Positions 36,649-47,307 of a DNA stretch of 64,000 nucleotides are shown piece by piece (the first letter of the stretch is position 1; each line of letters starts with the position of its first letter). The position numbers and the translations under genes were made by a program. The stretch lies in the NCBI GenBank assembly GCA_002405475.1, contig DHLX01000029.1, positions 17,828 to 81,827 of the forward strand. The letters run 5' to 3'. This stretch comes from Burkholderiales bacterium UBA4657. Its GTDB lineage: Bacteria; Pseudomonadota; Gammaproteobacteria; Burkholderiales; Burkholderiaceae_E. Below the pieces are notes generated by a model that saw nothing but the letters and a program-made list of their open reading frames with translations, searched no databases and was not told where the DNA came from.

Positions 36649-38901
36649 ATGAAATTCCGCTTCCCCATCGTCATCATTGATGAAGATTTCCGTTCCGAGA
36701 ATGCCTCTGGTTCGGGTATACGCGCCCTGGCTTCAGCCATTGAAAAAGAAGGCATGGAAGTCGTCGGCGCCACCAGTTTTACCGACCACGCCATGTTCGC
36801 GCAACAGCAAAGCCGCGCCTCCGGGTTTATTCTGAGCATTGACGATGACGAGTTCAACAGCGATATTCCGCAGGAACAGCAGCAGGCCATTGTCAACCTG
36901 CGCTTGCTGGTCAAGGAAATCCGTCGGCGCAATTCGGAAATTCCTATCTTTCTGTATGGCGAAACGCGTACCTCACGGCATATTCCGAACGATGTCTTGC
37001 GTGAATTGCACGGTTTCATTCATATGTTCGAGGACACGCCCGAGTTTGTGGCGCGCCACATTATCCGCGAGGCACGCGCCTATCTTGATTCGCTGGCACC
37101 GCCTTTTTTTCGTGCGCTGACGCATTACGCAGCGGACGGTTCTTATTCCTGGCATTGTCCGGGGCACTCGGGTGGCGTGGCATTTTTGAAGTCGCCGGTG
37201 GGGCAGATGTTTCACCAGTTTTTCGGTGAGAACATGTTGCGTGCTGACGTGTGTAATTCAGTAGAAGAACTGGGGCAGTTGCTCGATCACTCCGGGCCGG
37301 TCGCCGCCAGTGAGCGCAACGCGGCGCGCATTTTTGGCAGCGATCATTTGTACTTTGTCACCAACGGCACCAGTACCTCGAATAAAATGGTCTGGCATAG
37401 TTGTGTCGCGCCGGGTGACATTGTGGTGGTCGATCGTAACTGCCATAAATCTATTTTGCACGCCATTACCATGACCGGTGCCATTCCGGTATTTCTCATG
37501 CCGCAGCGTAACCATTACGGCATTATTGGCCCGATACCGCTGCATGAATTTACCCAGCGCGCCATCGAACGCAAAATTGCCGCCAACCCGCTCATTAGTG
37601 GCAGTGGCAAGAAACCGCGCATATTGACGATTACCCAGTCCACTTATGACGGCATTGTTTATAACGTCGAGATGATTAAACAACAGCTGGATGGCCATGT
37701 CGAAACACTGCATTTCGACGAGGCCTGGCTACCACATGCGGCGTTTCATTCTTTTTATCGCGATATGCATGCCATTGGCCGTGACCGCCCGCGTGCCAAA
37801 GATTCTTTGATTTTTGCCACGCATTCGACCCACAAACTGTTGGCGGGTTTGAGTCAGGCCTCGCAGATTCTGGTGCAGGAATCTGAAACCCGCAAGCTGA
37901 ACAAGCATGCGTTTAATGAGGCCTATCTGATGCATACCTCGACTTCGCCGCAATATGCCATTATTGCCTCGTGCGATGTGGCGGCGGCCATGATGGAACC
38001 GCCGGGTGGCACGGCACTGGTCGAGGAGTCGATTATTGAGGCGCTGGACTTTCGTCGTGCCATGCGCAAGGTGGATGAAGAATGGGGCGCCGACTGGTGG
38101 TTCAAGGTCTGGGGGCCGGATGAACTTAATGACGAAGGCATGCCCGATCGTGACCAATGGGTGTTGCGCTCAGGTGAGCGCTGGCATGGGTTTGGTGATT
38201 TGGCTACGGGTTTCAACATGCTGGATCCGATCAAGGCCACCGTCATCAACCCAGGTCTGGATGTCGATGGCAATTTTGCTGATGTCGGCATACCGGCCAA
38301 TATCGTGACCAAATATCTGGCCGAGCATGGTGTCATCATCGAGAAGACCGGGCTCTATTCGTTCTTCATCATGTTCACTATTGGTATTACCAAAGGGCGC
38401 TGGAATTCCCTGGTGACCGAGTTGCAGCAATTCAAGGACGATTACGACAAGAACCAGGCGCTATGGCGCATTTTGCCCGAGTTTGTTCAGGCGCACCCGC
38501 GCTACGAGCACATGGGGCTGCGTGATTTATGTGACCAGATTCATGGCATGTATCGACAAAACGATATTGCCCGTCTGACGACCGACATGTATCTGTCCAA
38601 CATGGTGCCCGCAATGAAACCGTCCGAGGCATATGCCTGTCTGGCGCATGGAGAAATTGATCGTGTGCCGATTGACGAATTGGAAGGGCGCATTACCAGT
38701 GCGCTGGTCACGCCCTACCCACCCGGCATTCCGCTGCTGATTCCGGGCGAGCGCTTCAATAATAAAATTGTTGATTATCTGAGGTTTGCGCGCGATTTCA
38801 ACGAGCGTTTTCCTGGCTTTGAAACCGATATTCACGGCTTGGTAGAAGAAGAAATAGACGGACGGGTTGAATATTTTGTAGATTGTGTACGTGCTGACTG
38901 A
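36649..38901 (+). CDS. Orn/Lys/Arg decarboxylase, probably arginine decarboxylase
   Basis: A large PLP-dependent decarboxylase of the biodegradative family, 750 aa, closest in length to acid-induced arginine decarboxylase (about 755 aa) rather than the lysine or ornithine enzymes (about 710-715 aa). It has the N-terminal receiver-like wing domain (IVIIDEDFRSENASGSGIRAL), the PLP-domain motif WHCPGHSGGVAFLKSP, the HFDEAWLPHAAFH segment and the PLP-binding Lys near residue 395 in HSTHKLLAGLSQ. Substrate specificity is inferred from length only. No antiporter gene (adiC/cadB type) is adjacent, so a biosynthetic polyamine role is possible. Confidence 0.88.
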   Translation: MKFRFPIVIIDEDFRSENASGSGIRALASAIEKEGMEVVGATSFTDHAMFAQQQSRASGFILSIDDDEFNSDIPQEQQQAIVNLRLLVKEIRRRNSEIPIFLYGETRTSRHIPNDVLRELHGFIHMFEDTPEFVARHIIREARAYLDSLAPPFFRALTHYAADGSYSWHCPGHSGGVAFLKSPVGQMFHQFFGENMLRADVCNSVEELGQLLDHSGPVAASERNAARIFGSDHLYFVTNGTSTSNKMVWHSCVAPGDIVVVDRNCHKSILHAITMTGAIPVFLMPQRNHYGIIGPIPLHEFTQRAIERKIAANPLISGSGKKPRILTITQSTYDGIVYNVEMIKQQLDGHVETLHFDEAWLPHAAFHSFYRDMHAIGRDRPRAKDSLIFATHSTHKLLAGLSQASQILVQESETRKLNKHAFNEAYLMHTSTSPQYAIIASCDVAAAMMEPPGGTALVEESIIEALDFRRAMRKVDEEWGADWWFKVWGPDELNDEGMPDRDQWVLRSGERWHGFGDLATGFNMLDPIKATVINPGLDVDGNFADVGIPANIVTKYLAEHGVIIEKTGLYSFFIMFTIGITKGRWNSLVTELQQFKDDYDKNQALWRILPEFVQAHPRYEHMGLRDLCDQIHGMYRQNDIARLTTDMYLSNMVPAMKPSEAYACLAHGEIDRVPIDELEGRITSALVTPYPPGIPLLIPGERFNNKIVDYLRFARDFNERFPGFETDIHGLVEEEIDGRVEYFVDCVRAD

Positions 38902-38915
38902 GTACACTTTTCATC

Positions 38916-40049
38916 ATGCCTCGTCTACCTGACTTCAAACTCGAAACGTTCTTTTCCCGTTGGGAGTTTAATGCCCGTTATCATATGACCGCCAGTGATG
39001 CCGAGTCCATGACCATGCACGATCTATTGGCTATGGCCGACGACGAAGATCGCCAGGCCTGGGATCAATTGCGTTTGGGATATACCCAGACATGGGGCAG
39101 TCCGGCATTGCGCGATACTATCGCAGCCACCTATCGCGGCATTTCTGCCGACGATATATTGTGCTTTGCGGGTGCAGAGGAGGGGTTGTGGTGTGCCATG
39201 CACGCGCTGCTTGAGCCGGATGATCACGCGATTGTTACCGTACCCAATTATCAGTCCATGGAAACGGTACCGGCTCTGTTATGTTCCGTGACCGGGCTGG
39301 CCATGCACCCGGAGCGTGATTGGGCCGTTGACCTGAATGAATTGATCGCTGCCATTCGTCCCAATACCCGATTGCTGGCACTGAATTTTCCGAATAATCC
39401 AACCGGCGCAGTGCCTGATACAGAACAGTTTTTGGCCATTATCGAGCTCTGCCGCCAGCGCGGCATTTACATTTTCAGTGATGAGGTTTATCGCGGTATC
39501 GAGCGTGATACGACACACACCCTGCCGCAACTTGCCGAAGTCTACGAACGTGGTATTTCGCTCAATGTTGTATCCAAAGCCTATGGACTACCGGGCCTGC
39601 GCATAGGCTGGATAGCGTGCCGAGACCATGATTTTCTACAGCGCATGGAGCGCATCAAACACTATCTGTCGATTTGTAATTCGGCACCTAGTGAAGTTCT
39701 GGCACGCATAGCCCTTAAGGCCAGAGCTCAGATTTTTGATCGTAACCGGGCGCGATGCGCACGTAATTTGTCTGAGCTGGAAGCTTTTTTCCAGCGCTGG
39801 AGACATCTGTATCAGTGGAAATCTCCTCCCGGTTCATGTGTCGGTTTTGTGCGGTACCTCGGAAGTGATGGGGTAGAAGCGCATTGCCGCGATCTGGTCG
39901 AACAGTCTGGAGTTTTGCTGTTACCGGCTTCCGTTTATCAAAGCGACTTGCTGCCAGTGGTCAAGGATTATTTCCGGGTCGGCTATGGCCGGGAGGGAAT
40001 GGATGCCGGCTTGGGCGCATGGGATCGGCATCTGAGTCGAATCATGTAA
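38916..40049 (+). CDS. Class I/II PLP-dependent aminotransferase
   Basis: A 377-aa fold-type I aminotransferase. It shows the N-P-T-G motif FPNNPTGAVPD, the DEVYRGIE segment after it, the PLP Lys near residue 220 in SKAYGLPGLRIGW, and a C-terminal Arg in DYFRVGYGRE. The substrate is not recognisable. It begins 14 bases after the decarboxylase stop, so both are probably one unit. It ends just before the glycine riboswitch, which belongs to the next operon. Confidence 0.85.
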   Translation: MPRLPDFKLETFFSRWEFNARYHMTASDAESMTMHDLLAMADDEDRQAWDQLRLGYTQTWGSPALRDTIAATYRGISADDILCFAGAEEGLWCAMHALLEPDDHAIVTVPNYQSMETVPALLCSVTGLAMHPERDWAVDLNELIAAIRPNTRLLALNFPNNPTGAVPDTEQFLAIIELCRQRGIYIFSDEVYRGIERDTTHTLPQLAEVYERGISLNVVSKAYGLPGLRIGWIACRDHDFLQRMERIKHYLSICNSAPSEVLARIALKARAQIFDRNRARCARNLSELEAFFQRWRHLYQWKSPPGSCVGFVRYLGSDGVEAHCRDLVEQSGVLLLPASVYQSDLLPVVKDYFRVGYGREGMDAGLGAWDRHLSRIM

Positions 40050-40075
40050 GATAGCGGTTGTCGTAGTAGCCGCAT

Positions 40076-40268
40076 ATGGGAGAGCGTTGTTTCATCCACT
40101 GAAATAACCGCCGAAGGCGCAATCGCCCGAAATCGCTCAGGCAAAAGAACCATGTGCAGTGCAGGCAACTCTGGAGAGCGCCTCATCATTGCGATGAGGC
40201 CACCGAAGGTGCAGCAGTCTGGCTGACAAGCCTGACTGTTAACTCTCAGGTAAAAGGACAGAGGGGCA
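40076..40268 (+). promoter_or_regulatory. Tandem glycine riboswitch
   Basis: Two consecutive glycine aptamers. The first begins with GGGAGAGCG near 40078 and contains CCGCCGAAGGCGCAA, then CGCTCAGGCAAAAG; the second begins with CTGGAGAGCGCC near 40171 and contains CCACCGAAGGTGCAGCAG, then AACTCTCAGGTAAAAGGACAGAGGGG. These core sequences and the double layout are the known glycine riboswitch (gcvT element). It lies directly upstream of gcvT-gcvH-gcvP, where it is expected to raise expression when glycine is abundant (established for the class). Confidence 0.93.
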
Positions 40269-40273
40269 GTAAG

Positions 40274-40296
40274 GCTGAAACCAAGGGGGTTTCGGC
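40274..40296 (+). promoter_or_regulatory. Expression-platform hairpin of the glycine riboswitch
   Basis: GCTGAAACC and GGTTTCGGC form a 9-bp stem with one G-T pair around a 5-base loop, ending 20 bases before the gcvT ATG. No T-run follows, so it is not a standard terminator. A purine-rich AAGGGGG lies partly in the loop and partly in the stem, but it is too far from the ATG for a normal Shine-Dalgarno site. Confidence 0.5.
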
Positions 40297-40316
40297 ATTC
40301 TATTACTGGCCCATTC

Positions 40317-41408
40317 ATGACTCTGAAACAGACTTCACTTCATTCCGTTCATGCCGCCGCTGGTGCCAAACTGGTGGACTTTGGCGGCTGGGACATGCCC
40401 CTGCATTACGGTTCACAACTGGACGAGCACCACGCCGTGCGCACTGGCGCGGGCATGTTTGACGTGTCGCATATGTGTACGGTCGATGTGCGGGGCGCGC
40501 CATGCCGCGACTTTTTGCGTTATTTGCTGGCCAACGATATTGACAAGTTGACGGTCTCTGGAAAAGCCCTCTATTCCTGCATGCTCAACCCAGACGGCGG
40601 GGTCATTGACGATCTGATTGTCTATTACCTGAACGAAGAATTTTTTCGTCTGGTTATCAATGCCGGTACCGCTGAAAAAGATTTGACCTGGATGGAAAAA
40701 ATCAGGCACGAGAAAAATTTTTCCGTCACGATTACGCCAAGGCGTGACTTGGCCATGATTGCTGTTCAGGGGCCAGAAGCACGGGAAAAATTCTGGCAGG
40801 CGTGCCCAGCCTGGAAAGCCGCGACTGAAAATCTCAAACCATTCTTTGCCCAGCTTCAGGGTGAGGTCATGGTGGCGCGTACCGGCTATACCGGCGAAGA
40901 TGGCTTTGAAGTCAGCTTACCGGCAGAACAGGCGGCGGCTTTGTGGGCTGATCTGCAACAGGCTGGCGTGCGTCCCTGCGGCTTGGGTGCTAGAGACACT
41001 TTGCGCCTTGAAGCCGGTATGAACCTGTACGGTAACGAAATGGGCGACACCATTTCGCCACTGGATGCAGGGCTGGCCTGGACCGTGAGCCTGAAGGATG
41101 AACGTGATTTTGTTGGCCGCGCAGCCCTGCTGGCGCAGGGACAGCGCTTCGAATTTTTTGGACTGGTGTTATTGAATAAAGGCGTGATGCGCGTACATCA
41201 GACCGTGATCACTGCTCACGGCACGGGCGAACTCACCAGTGGTACTTTTTCTCCTACATTAGGAGTGTCTATTGCCATGGCACGTTTACCTTTGGGGGTA
41301 CAGCCGGGTGATGAGGTGCAGGTCGATATTCGTGGCAAGGCACTGCCCGCGCGTGTGGTGAAATTGCCGTTCGTACGGCAGGGAAAAATTTTGGTTTCGG
41401 TGAGCTAA
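40317..41408 (+). CDS. gcvT: Glycine cleavage system aminomethyltransferase (T protein)
   Basis: T protein of the glycine cleavage system, which releases ammonia and passes the methylene group to tetrahydrofolate. The 363-aa sequence has the N-terminal [15 protein letters not shown], the folate-binding MFDVSHM segment, [12 protein letters not shown] and [14 protein letters not shown] near the middle, and the terminal GCV_T_C barrel. No Shine-Dalgarno sequence is visible in the usual position. First gene after the glycine riboswitch. Confidence 0.96.
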   Translation: MTLKQTSLHSVHAAAGAKLVDFGGWDMPLHYGSQLDEHHAVRTGAGMFDVSHMCTVDVRGAPCRDFLRYLLANDIDKLTVSGKALYSCMLNPDGGVIDDLIVYYLNEEFFRLVINAGTAEKDLTWMEKIRHEKNFSVTITPRRDLAMIAVQGPEAREKFWQACPAWKAATENLKPFFAQLQGEVMVARTGYTGEDGFEVSLPAEQAAALWADLQQAGVRPCGLGARDTLRLEAGMNLYGNEMGDTISPLDAGLAWTVSLKDERDFVGRAALLAQGQRFEFFGLVLLNKGVMRVHQTVITAHGTGELTSGTFSPTLGVSIAMARLPLGVQPGDEVQVDIRGKALPARVVKLPFVRQGKILVSVS

Positions 41409-41423
41409 ACAAGGAGAGCATTA

Positions 41424-41801
41424 ATGACAATTCCGACGCAATTGAAATATACGAATTCGCATGAATGGGTGAAGCAAGGTGACGATGGCCTGTTGTGGGT
41501 CGGCATTACTGATGCCGCTCAGGATATGTTGGGTGATCTGGTCTTCGTTGGCGATTTCAAGGTCGGCGAAAGCCTGAAGGCTGGTGATACGGTGGGAGTG
41601 GTCGAGTCGGTCAAGGCTGCCTCCGATGTCTATGCCCCGGTAGAGGGTGAAGTGGTGGCTTTCAACGAGTCCTTGAGTGACGAGCCACAGCAACTCAACA
41701 CCCAGCCTTATGAGGCCTGGATATTCAAACTGAAAACGAGTCAATCGACCGAGGGTTTACTGGACGCCGCTGGGTACCAAGCCGTATTGAATAGTAAATA
41801 A
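41424..41801 (+). CDS. gcvH: Glycine cleavage system H protein
   Basis: Lipoyl carrier of the glycine cleavage system, 125 aa. The lipoylated Lys is residue 64 in [17 protein letters not shown], and the N-terminal SHEWVK and [15 protein letters not shown] are standard. AAGGAGAG precedes the ATG. It lies between gcvT and gcvP at 15 and 11 bases. Confidence 0.97.
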   Translation: MTIPTQLKYTNSHEWVKQGDDGLLWVGITDAAQDMLGDLVFVGDFKVGESLKAGDTVGVVESVKAASDVYAPVEGEVVAFNESLSDEPQQLNTQPYEAWIFKLKTSQSTEGLLDAAGYQAVLNSK

Positions 41802-41812
41802 GGAAAGCTGAA

Positions 41813-44692
41813 ATGAGCTGGCAAAGCATGAAAGATGAAATTCAAACCCTGAGCGAACTGGAAGCGCACGATGAGTTTCATGCACGACATATTGGCCCGA
41901 ACGCTGAAGAAAAGCTTGAGATGCTGCGCACGATCGGTCTGTCTTCGCTCGAAGATATGACCGATGCCATCGTGCCTGCCAGTATCAAACTGAAGTCTGG
42001 GCTGACCCTGCCGGCGGCGCTGAGTGAAGAACAGGCCTTGGAAAAAATTCGTGCCATCGCACAGCAAAACCAGATATTCAAAAGTTTTATTGGGCAGGGC
42101 TATTACGGCACGCATACGCCCAAGGTCATCCTGCGCAATATTCTGGAAAATCCGGCCTGGTACACCGCCTACACGCCTTATCAGGCCGAGATTTCCCAGG
42201 GGCGGATGGAAGCCTTGATCAATTTCCAGACGATGGTGTGCGATTTGACTGGCATGGAAATCAGCAATGCCTCTTTACTCGACGAAGCTACGGCGGCAGC
42301 TGAGGCCATGACCCTGGCGAAACGTAGTGCCAAAAGCAAAAGCACACTTTTTTTGGTCGATGAGAACTGTCATCCGCAGACGCTGGCGGTGGTGCAAACG
42401 CGTGCCGAAGCACTGGGTCTGGAAGTGCGGGTAGGTCATGTATCGAACCTGCTGGCGACAACGGATTGCTTTGCAGCGCTGGTGCAATACCCGGCCAGCA
42501 CTGGGTCACTACAGCACTGGCAAGACGCAGCGTCCCAGGCGCATGCCAGGGGTGCACTGCTTTGCGTCGCAACCGACCTGCTGGCACTGACCCTGCTTAA
42601 ACCTCCCGGCGAATGGGGAGCCGATATTGTCGTGGGCAATACCCAGCGTTTTGGCGTGCCGTTTGGTTTTGGCGGGCCACATGCCGCTTTTCTGGCATGT
42701 AAAGAGGGTTTCAAACGCTCGATGCCGGGTCGTCTGGTGGGGGTATCGGTTGATACCCAGGGCAAACCGGCGTATCGGTTGACGCTGCAAACGCGTGAGC
42801 AGCATATTCGGCGCGAAAAGGCCACCTCGAATATTTGCACCGCCCAGGTATTGCTGGCGGTTATGGCCAGCATGTATGCGGTGTATCATGGGCCGCAAGG
42901 ACTGAAACGGATAGCGCAGCGGGTACAGCGTCTAACCGGTATTCTGGCCGCTGGTTTGCAGACAGCGGGCCTGAAAATCAACAGCACGTATTTTGATACC
43001 TTGACCGTGAGTGGCGTAGTGGCAGCCGAGGTACACGAACGTGCCCGGAACCAGCAGATCAACCTGCGCGTGATTGCTGAAGACTGCGTTGGTATTTCTC
43101 TGGATGAAACCACGACCCGCGCTGATGTTGAAAGTCTATGGCAAGTGTTGGGTGTGCAGGCGCAAGTGGCGCTGCTGGATGCAAAAATTCCAGACAATCC
43201 TGGCATTCCTGAGTCTTTGCGCCGCAGTAGCGACTACCTGACGCACCCAGTGTTCAATACCCACCACAGCGAAACGGAAATGCTGCGTTATTTGCGCCAG
43301 TTGTCCGACAAGGATCTGGCGCTGGACCGCACCATGATACCGCTCGGGTCTTGTACCATGAAGTTAAATGCCACAGCCGAGATGATACCCGTGACCTGGC
43401 CCGAGTTTGCCCAGATTCACCCGTTGGCACCAGCGCAACAGACTCTGGGTTACCAAACCCTGATTGCTGAGCTGGAACAGATGCTATGTGAATGTACTGG
43501 CTACGATGCCGTGAGTTTGCAGCCGAACTCAGGCGCACAGGGCGAGTACGCCGGCTTGCTTGCCATCCGCGCTTATCATCGCGCGCATGGTGAAGGGCAT
43601 CGCAAGGTATGTTTGATACCGGAAAGTGCGCATGGTACCAACCCGGCCTCGGCGCAGCTATGTGGCATGGAGGTTGTAGTGGTGGCTTGCGATCAGGACG
43701 GTAACGTCGATTTGATCGACCTGCGTGCCAAGGCAGAAAAGTATTCCGATCAACTGGCCGCCTTGATGGTGACCTATCCCTCGACCCATGGCGTGTTTGA
43801 AGAAGCCATTGTCGATATCTGCAATATCATTCACCAGCATGGTGGTCAGGTCTATACCGATGGAGCCAACATGAATGCCTTGGTCGGTCTGGCCAAGCCC
43901 GGCTGGTATGGCAGTGATGTCTCACATTTGAATTTGCACAAAACCTTCTGCATTCCCCACGGGGGTGGTGGTCCGGGTGTTGGGCCAGTAGCAGTGAAAG
44001 CGCATCTGGCTCCGTATCTGCCTGGTAGCCAGGCAGTAGGTGCGGTCAGCGCTGCTCCCTTTGGTTCTGCCAGCATACTGCCTATTTCCTGGATGTATGT
44101 GACCCTGATGGGGGCGGCAGGTTTAAGAAAAGCGACCCAGGTAGCCCTGTTGAATGCCAACTATGTGGCGAAGCGTTTGCAGGCGCATTACCCGATTCTG
44201 TATGCGGGTCGCAATGGTCTGGTAGCGCATGAATGCATTCTGGATCTGCGCCCGATCAAGGATTCGTGTGGCATTAGCGCCGAAGATGTGGCCAAGCGTC
44301 TGATGGATTATGGTTTCCATGCCCCGACCCTGTCATTCCCGGTAGCTGGAACCTTAATGGTAGAACCGACCGAAAGCGAATCGAAGCACGAGCTCGATCG
44401 CTTTATCGATGCCATGATCGCAATACGCGCCGAGATTCGCGCGGTTGAAACCGGGCAAGTCGATAAGGAGGATAATCCGCTCAAAAATGCGCCGCATACT
44501 GCAGCCATGGTCATGGCAGAACAATGGGCGCATGATTATTCACGCGAAGCGGCCGCTTTTCCTCTGGCAACATTACGCCAGCATAAATACTGGCCACCGG
44601 TAGCGCGGGTAGATAATGCCTATGGCGATCGCAATATCATGTGTTCGTGCCTGCCGATTGAGACCTATGCGGATGAGGCAACGCAAGCCTGA
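41813..44692 (+). CDS. gcvP: Glycine dehydrogenase (decarboxylating), P protein
   Basis: PLP enzyme that decarboxylates glycine and loads the aminomethyl group on GcvH. The 959-aa single-chain form combines both halves of the P protein (E. coli GcvP is 957 aa). Signatures: [12 protein letters not shown] at the N-terminus, [20 protein letters not shown], the C-terminal half [15 protein letters not shown], and the PLP-binding Lys near residue 709 in [31 protein letters not shown] lies just before the start. Last gene of the riboswitch-controlled operon. Confidence 0.97.
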   Translation: MSWQSMKDEIQTLSELEAHDEFHARHIGPNAEEKLEMLRTIGLSSLEDMTDAIVPASIKLKSGLTLPAALSEEQALEKIRAIAQQNQIFKSFIGQGYYGTHTPKVILRNILENPAWYTAYTPYQAEISQGRMEALINFQTMVCDLTGMEISNASLLDEATAAAEAMTLAKRSAKSKSTLFLVDENCHPQTLAVVQTRAEALGLEVRVGHVSNLLATTDCFAALVQYPASTGSLQHWQDAASQAHARGALLCVATDLLALTLLKPPGEWGADIVVGNTQRFGVPFGFGGPHAAFLACKEGFKRSMPGRLVGVSVDTQGKPAYRLTLQTREQHIRREKATSNICTAQVLLAVMASMYAVYHGPQGLKRIAQRVQRLTGILAAGLQTAGLKINSTYFDTLTVSGVVAAEVHERARNQQINLRVIAEDCVGISLDETTTRADVESLWQVLGVQAQVALLDAKIPDNPGIPESLRRSSDYLTHPVFNTHHSETEMLRYLRQLSDKDLALDRTMIPLGSCTMKLNATAEMIPVTWPEFAQIHPLAPAQQTLGYQTLIAELEQMLCECTGYDAVSLQPNSGAQGEYAGLLAIRAYHRAHGEGHRKVCLIPESAHGTNPASAQLCGMEVVVVACDQDGNVDLIDLRAKAEKYSDQLAALMVTYPSTHGVFEEAIVDICNIIHQHGGQVYTDGANMNALVGLAKPGWYGSDVSHLNLHKTFCIPHGGGGPGVGPVAVKAHLAPYLPGSQAVGAVSAAPFGSASILPISWMYVTLMGAAGLRKATQVALLNANYVAKRLQAHYPILYAGRNGLVAHECILDLRPIKDSCGISAEDVAKRLMDYGFHAPTLSFPVAGTLMVEPTESESKHELDRFIDAMIAIRAEIRAVETGQVDKEDNPLKNAPHTAAMVMAEQWAHDYSREAAAFPLATLRQHKYWPPVARVDNAYGDRNIMCSCLPIETYADEATQA

Positions 44693-44716
44693 ATTTGATT
44701 GAACGAGGAGTAAGTC

Positions 44717-45331
44717 ATGTCGTGGTGGTATGCACCGGCAATGGTGCTTGCAGCGTATCTGATGGGATCGGTGGCGTTCGGCATACTGGTATCGCCCTTG
44801 TTTCGGCTGGCTGACCCACGCAGTTATGGGTCGCATAATCCGGGTGCTACCAATGTGCTGCGTTCGGGTAACAAGGCCGCAGCTGTTTTAACCTTGCTGG
44901 GCGATGCCTTCAAGGGTTGGCTGGCGGTCTATCTGGCGCAACACTTTGCCAGTGCTGGTGGCTGGGGAGAAGCCACCATAGCGGCTGCTGCCCTGGCCGT
45001 GTTTGTCGGGCATTTGTGGCCGATATTTTTTCGCTTTCAGGGCGGAAAAGGGGTGGCGACAGCCTTGGGGGTGTTGCTGGGGATCAATGTCTGGCTGGCC
45101 GTGGCGGTACTGGTGACCTTCATCATTATGATGGTCTTTTTCCGCTGGGTTTCATTCGCTTCAATTATTGCGGCCGTGTTTGCGGCGTTTTACCACTTTT
45201 TATTATTTGGTGTCGAGCCCATGTCACTGGTCGTCATTATCATGAGTGCCTTGTTAGTCTATCGTCACCGTGCGAATATTGAGCGCTTGCTGGCGGGCAA
45301 AGAACCCAAGCTGGGGCAGGGTAAAAAATAA
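44717..45331 (+). CDS. plsY: Glycerol-3-phosphate acyltransferase PlsY
   Basis: Inner-membrane acylphosphate-dependent acyltransferase that starts phospholipid synthesis, 204 aa with five helices. The three active-site loops are visible: GSVAFGILVS, GSHNPGATNVLRSGNK, and FRFQGGKGVATALGV. AACGAGGAG precedes the ATG. It is 24 bases after gcvP and convergent with tsaD; whether it is read from the gcv transcript is unclear. Confidence 0.94.
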   Translation: MSWWYAPAMVLAAYLMGSVAFGILVSPLFRLADPRSYGSHNPGATNVLRSGNKAAAVLTLLGDAFKGWLAVYLAQHFASAGGWGEATIAAAALAVFVGHLWPIFFRFQGGKGVATALGVLLGINVWLAVAVLVTFIIMMVFFRWVSFASIIAAVFAAFYHFLLFGVEPMSLVVIIMSALLVYRHRANIERLLAGKEPKLGQGKK

Positions 45332-45360
45332 GCAGTCGAAAACAGGCCGTTGACAAAGGG

Positions 45361-46371
45361 TCAGGCTTCAACCAGCGCCCAGCGCGGCCGTACTCTGAAA
45401 GCACCGGCTACAGAGCCGGTTTGCTGTTGTAAACGCAAAGCCCCGGCCAGGGCAATCATGGCGCCATTGTCGGTGCACCATTCCAGTTCGGGGTAATATA
45501 CCGCCAGGTTTTTTTTTTGCGCCGCCGTATTCAGGCGTGCGCGCAATTGCTGATTGGCGCCGACGCCTCCTGCTACGACCAGACGCTGAAGCCCGGTTTG
45601 TTCCAGTGCCGCCAGTGCCTTACTGCACAAGACATCGGTAATGGCATCGACAATGGACGCGGCCAGATCAGCGCGAGTTTTTTCATCCAGCGGTGCTGCT
45701 TTGTTTACCGTGGTCAACACCGCAGTTTTGAGGCCGGCAAAACTGAAATTCAAATCACCAGAATGCTTGAGCGGTCGGGGTAAGTGAAAGCGCGAGGCAT
45801 CGCCTTGCAGCGCCAGGCGTGAAAGATGTGGCCCACCCGGATACGGCAGCCCGAGCAATTTCGCCGACTTGTCGAACGCTTCACCGGCGGCATCATCCAG
45901 CGTTTCGCCCAGCAGGGTATAGTCGCCCACCCCCTGCACCTGCATTAACTGGGTATGACCGCCCGAGACCAGCAAGGCCAGGAACGGAAATGCAGGAGGG
46001 TTCGAGGATAGCAGGGGGGAGAGCAAATGCCCTTCCAGATGATGCACACCCATGATGGGTTTATTCAGCGCAAATGCCAGCGCATGCGCAAACCCGGTGC
46101 CGACCAGCAGCGCACCGGCCAGACCGGGACCAATAGTGACAGCAATAGCATCGATATTGTTTAAGGTCTGTTGCGACTGCGCCAAGGTCTGCTCCAGCAA
46201 CGGTACCAGTCGTTTAATGTGGTCGCGCGAGGCCAGCTCGGGAACCACGCCACCATAGTCACGATGCATGCTGATTTGCGAATACAGGGCGTGACCGATC
46301 AGGCCGCGCCCGGTATCGTAGAGAGCCACACCGGTTTCGTCGCAGGAAGATTCAATACCAAGTACAAGCAT
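45361..46371 (-). CDS. tsaD: tRNA N6-adenosine threonylcarbamoyltransferase TsaD
   Basis: Catalytic subunit for t6A37 tRNA modification. The 336-aa ASKHA-fold protein has [16 protein letters not shown] at the N-terminus, the metal-binding [12 protein letters not shown] (two His), [11 protein letters not shown], the [23 protein letters not shown] motif and [13 protein letters not shown] near the end. All key residues are present. It is preceded 18 bases upstream by the TetR gene on the same strand. Confidence 0.96.
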   Translation of the reverse strand: MLVLGIESSCDETGVALYDTGRGLIGHALYSQISMHRDYGGVVPELASRDHIKRLVPLLEQTLAQSQQTLNNIDAIAVTIGPGLAGALLVGTGFAHALAFALNKPIMGVHHLEGHLLSPLLSSNPPAFPFLALLVSGGHTQLMQVQGVGDYTLLGETLDDAAGEAFDKSAKLLGLPYPGGPHLSRLALQGDASRFHLPRPLKHSGDLNFSFAGLKTAVLTTVNKAAPLDEKTRADLAASIVDAITDVLCSKALAALEQTGLQRLVVAGGVGANQQLRARLNTAAQKKNLAVYYPELEWCTDNGAMIALAGALRLQQQTGSVAGAFRVRPRWALVEA

Positions 46372-46389
46372 GGACAGCAGTGTAAAGCA

Positions 46390-47169
46390 TCATGACTGTT
46401 GCCGCTTAGGCGGTTTTGCTGACCTGGTTTGATGTTGAAGCATCAGACCCAAAGCCCAGGGTAAAACAATATTATTGAACGACTTGCGTGCATTATGAGT
46501 CAGCCAATCTTCAGGCAAGGCATGATCCAGCCACTGCGCCGCTATGCCCTGCATCATGGTGAACAATGCCAGTGCTGTTTCAAGTTTACGTTGTCGGCTT
46601 GAGATTGCGGGTGCCAGAGGAGAGTCAGCGAGTGCCAGTGCCAAACCCTGAGCATAATGATTGAAACTGGCAAGCCCGGCTTCCCAGCATGAAAAAATGG
46701 CAGCTTCAGTAGCATTCTTGGGTTCGGGAAAGACAGGTGGTTGGATCGGGTCAAAGTGTGGCTGGTCAACCGTTTGTGTGCGTGTGGCGAACATGATAAT
46801 GGCATGTGCCGGATGGGCGCGGATGAAGCCCAAATAATCGCCCACACAGGAAGCCAGCCGCGCTTCCCAGTCCGGACCACGAAAACTCGACTTGGTTTTT
46901 TCATCCAGTAGTGCGAAGCCTTCATGTGCAGTTTCAGCCAATAGCTGATCCAGACTTTCAAAGTGCCGATACGGTGCGGCGGCAGAGACACCCACACTAC
47001 GACAAAGGTCTGCCAGTGTAAATGTTCCTGCACCTTGTTGCAGTGTCATGTTCAGTGCGGCATCAATCAGGGCACGGCGCAAATCACCGTGATGATAATT
47101 CGAGCGTGGCTTACCCGTCCGGGCGCGAGCCTGCTGCTTTTTTATAGGGGTATGAGCGTCACTTGACAT
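46390..47169 (-). CDS. TetR family transcriptional regulator
   Basis: A 259-aa repressor from the ATG at 47169; a TTG one codon upstream is an alternative. The N-terminal HTH covers about residues 27-75 (ALIDAALNMTLQQGAG, TFTLADLCRSVGVSAAAPYRHF), and the C-terminal ligand-binding domain of about 180 residues includes the WHG-type region WMMQGIAAQWLDHALP-like pattern (read here as FTMMQGIAAQWLD). It is divergent from the efflux operon, with a near-perfect palindrome in the gap, so it very likely represses that operon and itself (inference). Confidence 0.88.
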   Translation of the reverse strand: MSSDAHTPIKKQQARARTGKPRSNYHHGDLRRALIDAALNMTLQQGAGTFTLADLCRSVGVSAAAPYRHFESLDQLLAETAHEGFALLDEKTKSSFRGPDWEARLASCVGDYLGFIRAHPAHAIIMFATRTQTVDQPHFDPIQPPVFPEPKNATEAAIFSCWEAGLASFNHYAQGLALALADSPLAPAISSRQRKLETALALFTMMQGIAAQWLDHALPEDWLTHNARKSFNNIVLPWALGLMLQHQTRSAKPPKRQQS

Positions 47170-47188
47170 CAATCTCTTTCACTGTTCT

Positions 47189-47215
47189 AATGATAATGTA
47201 ATTAACATTAACATT
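47189..47215. promoter_or_regulatory. Palindromic operator for the TetR regulator
   Basis: AATGATAATGT (47189-47199) and ACATTAACATT (47205-47215) are inverted copies matching at 10 of 11 positions, separated by the 5-base AATTA. The site is centred 33 bases upstream of the TetR start and about 105 bases upstream of the permease start, in AT-rich sequence likely to contain both promoters. Confidence 0.7.
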
Positions 47216-47307
47216 TAGTGCAAGTGGTTATGGTCGATATACGATCGGGTCAGGCGATATTAAACCTGCGACCAGACCACTTGGCAAATTGATGGGCAGA
47301 ATGGCGA

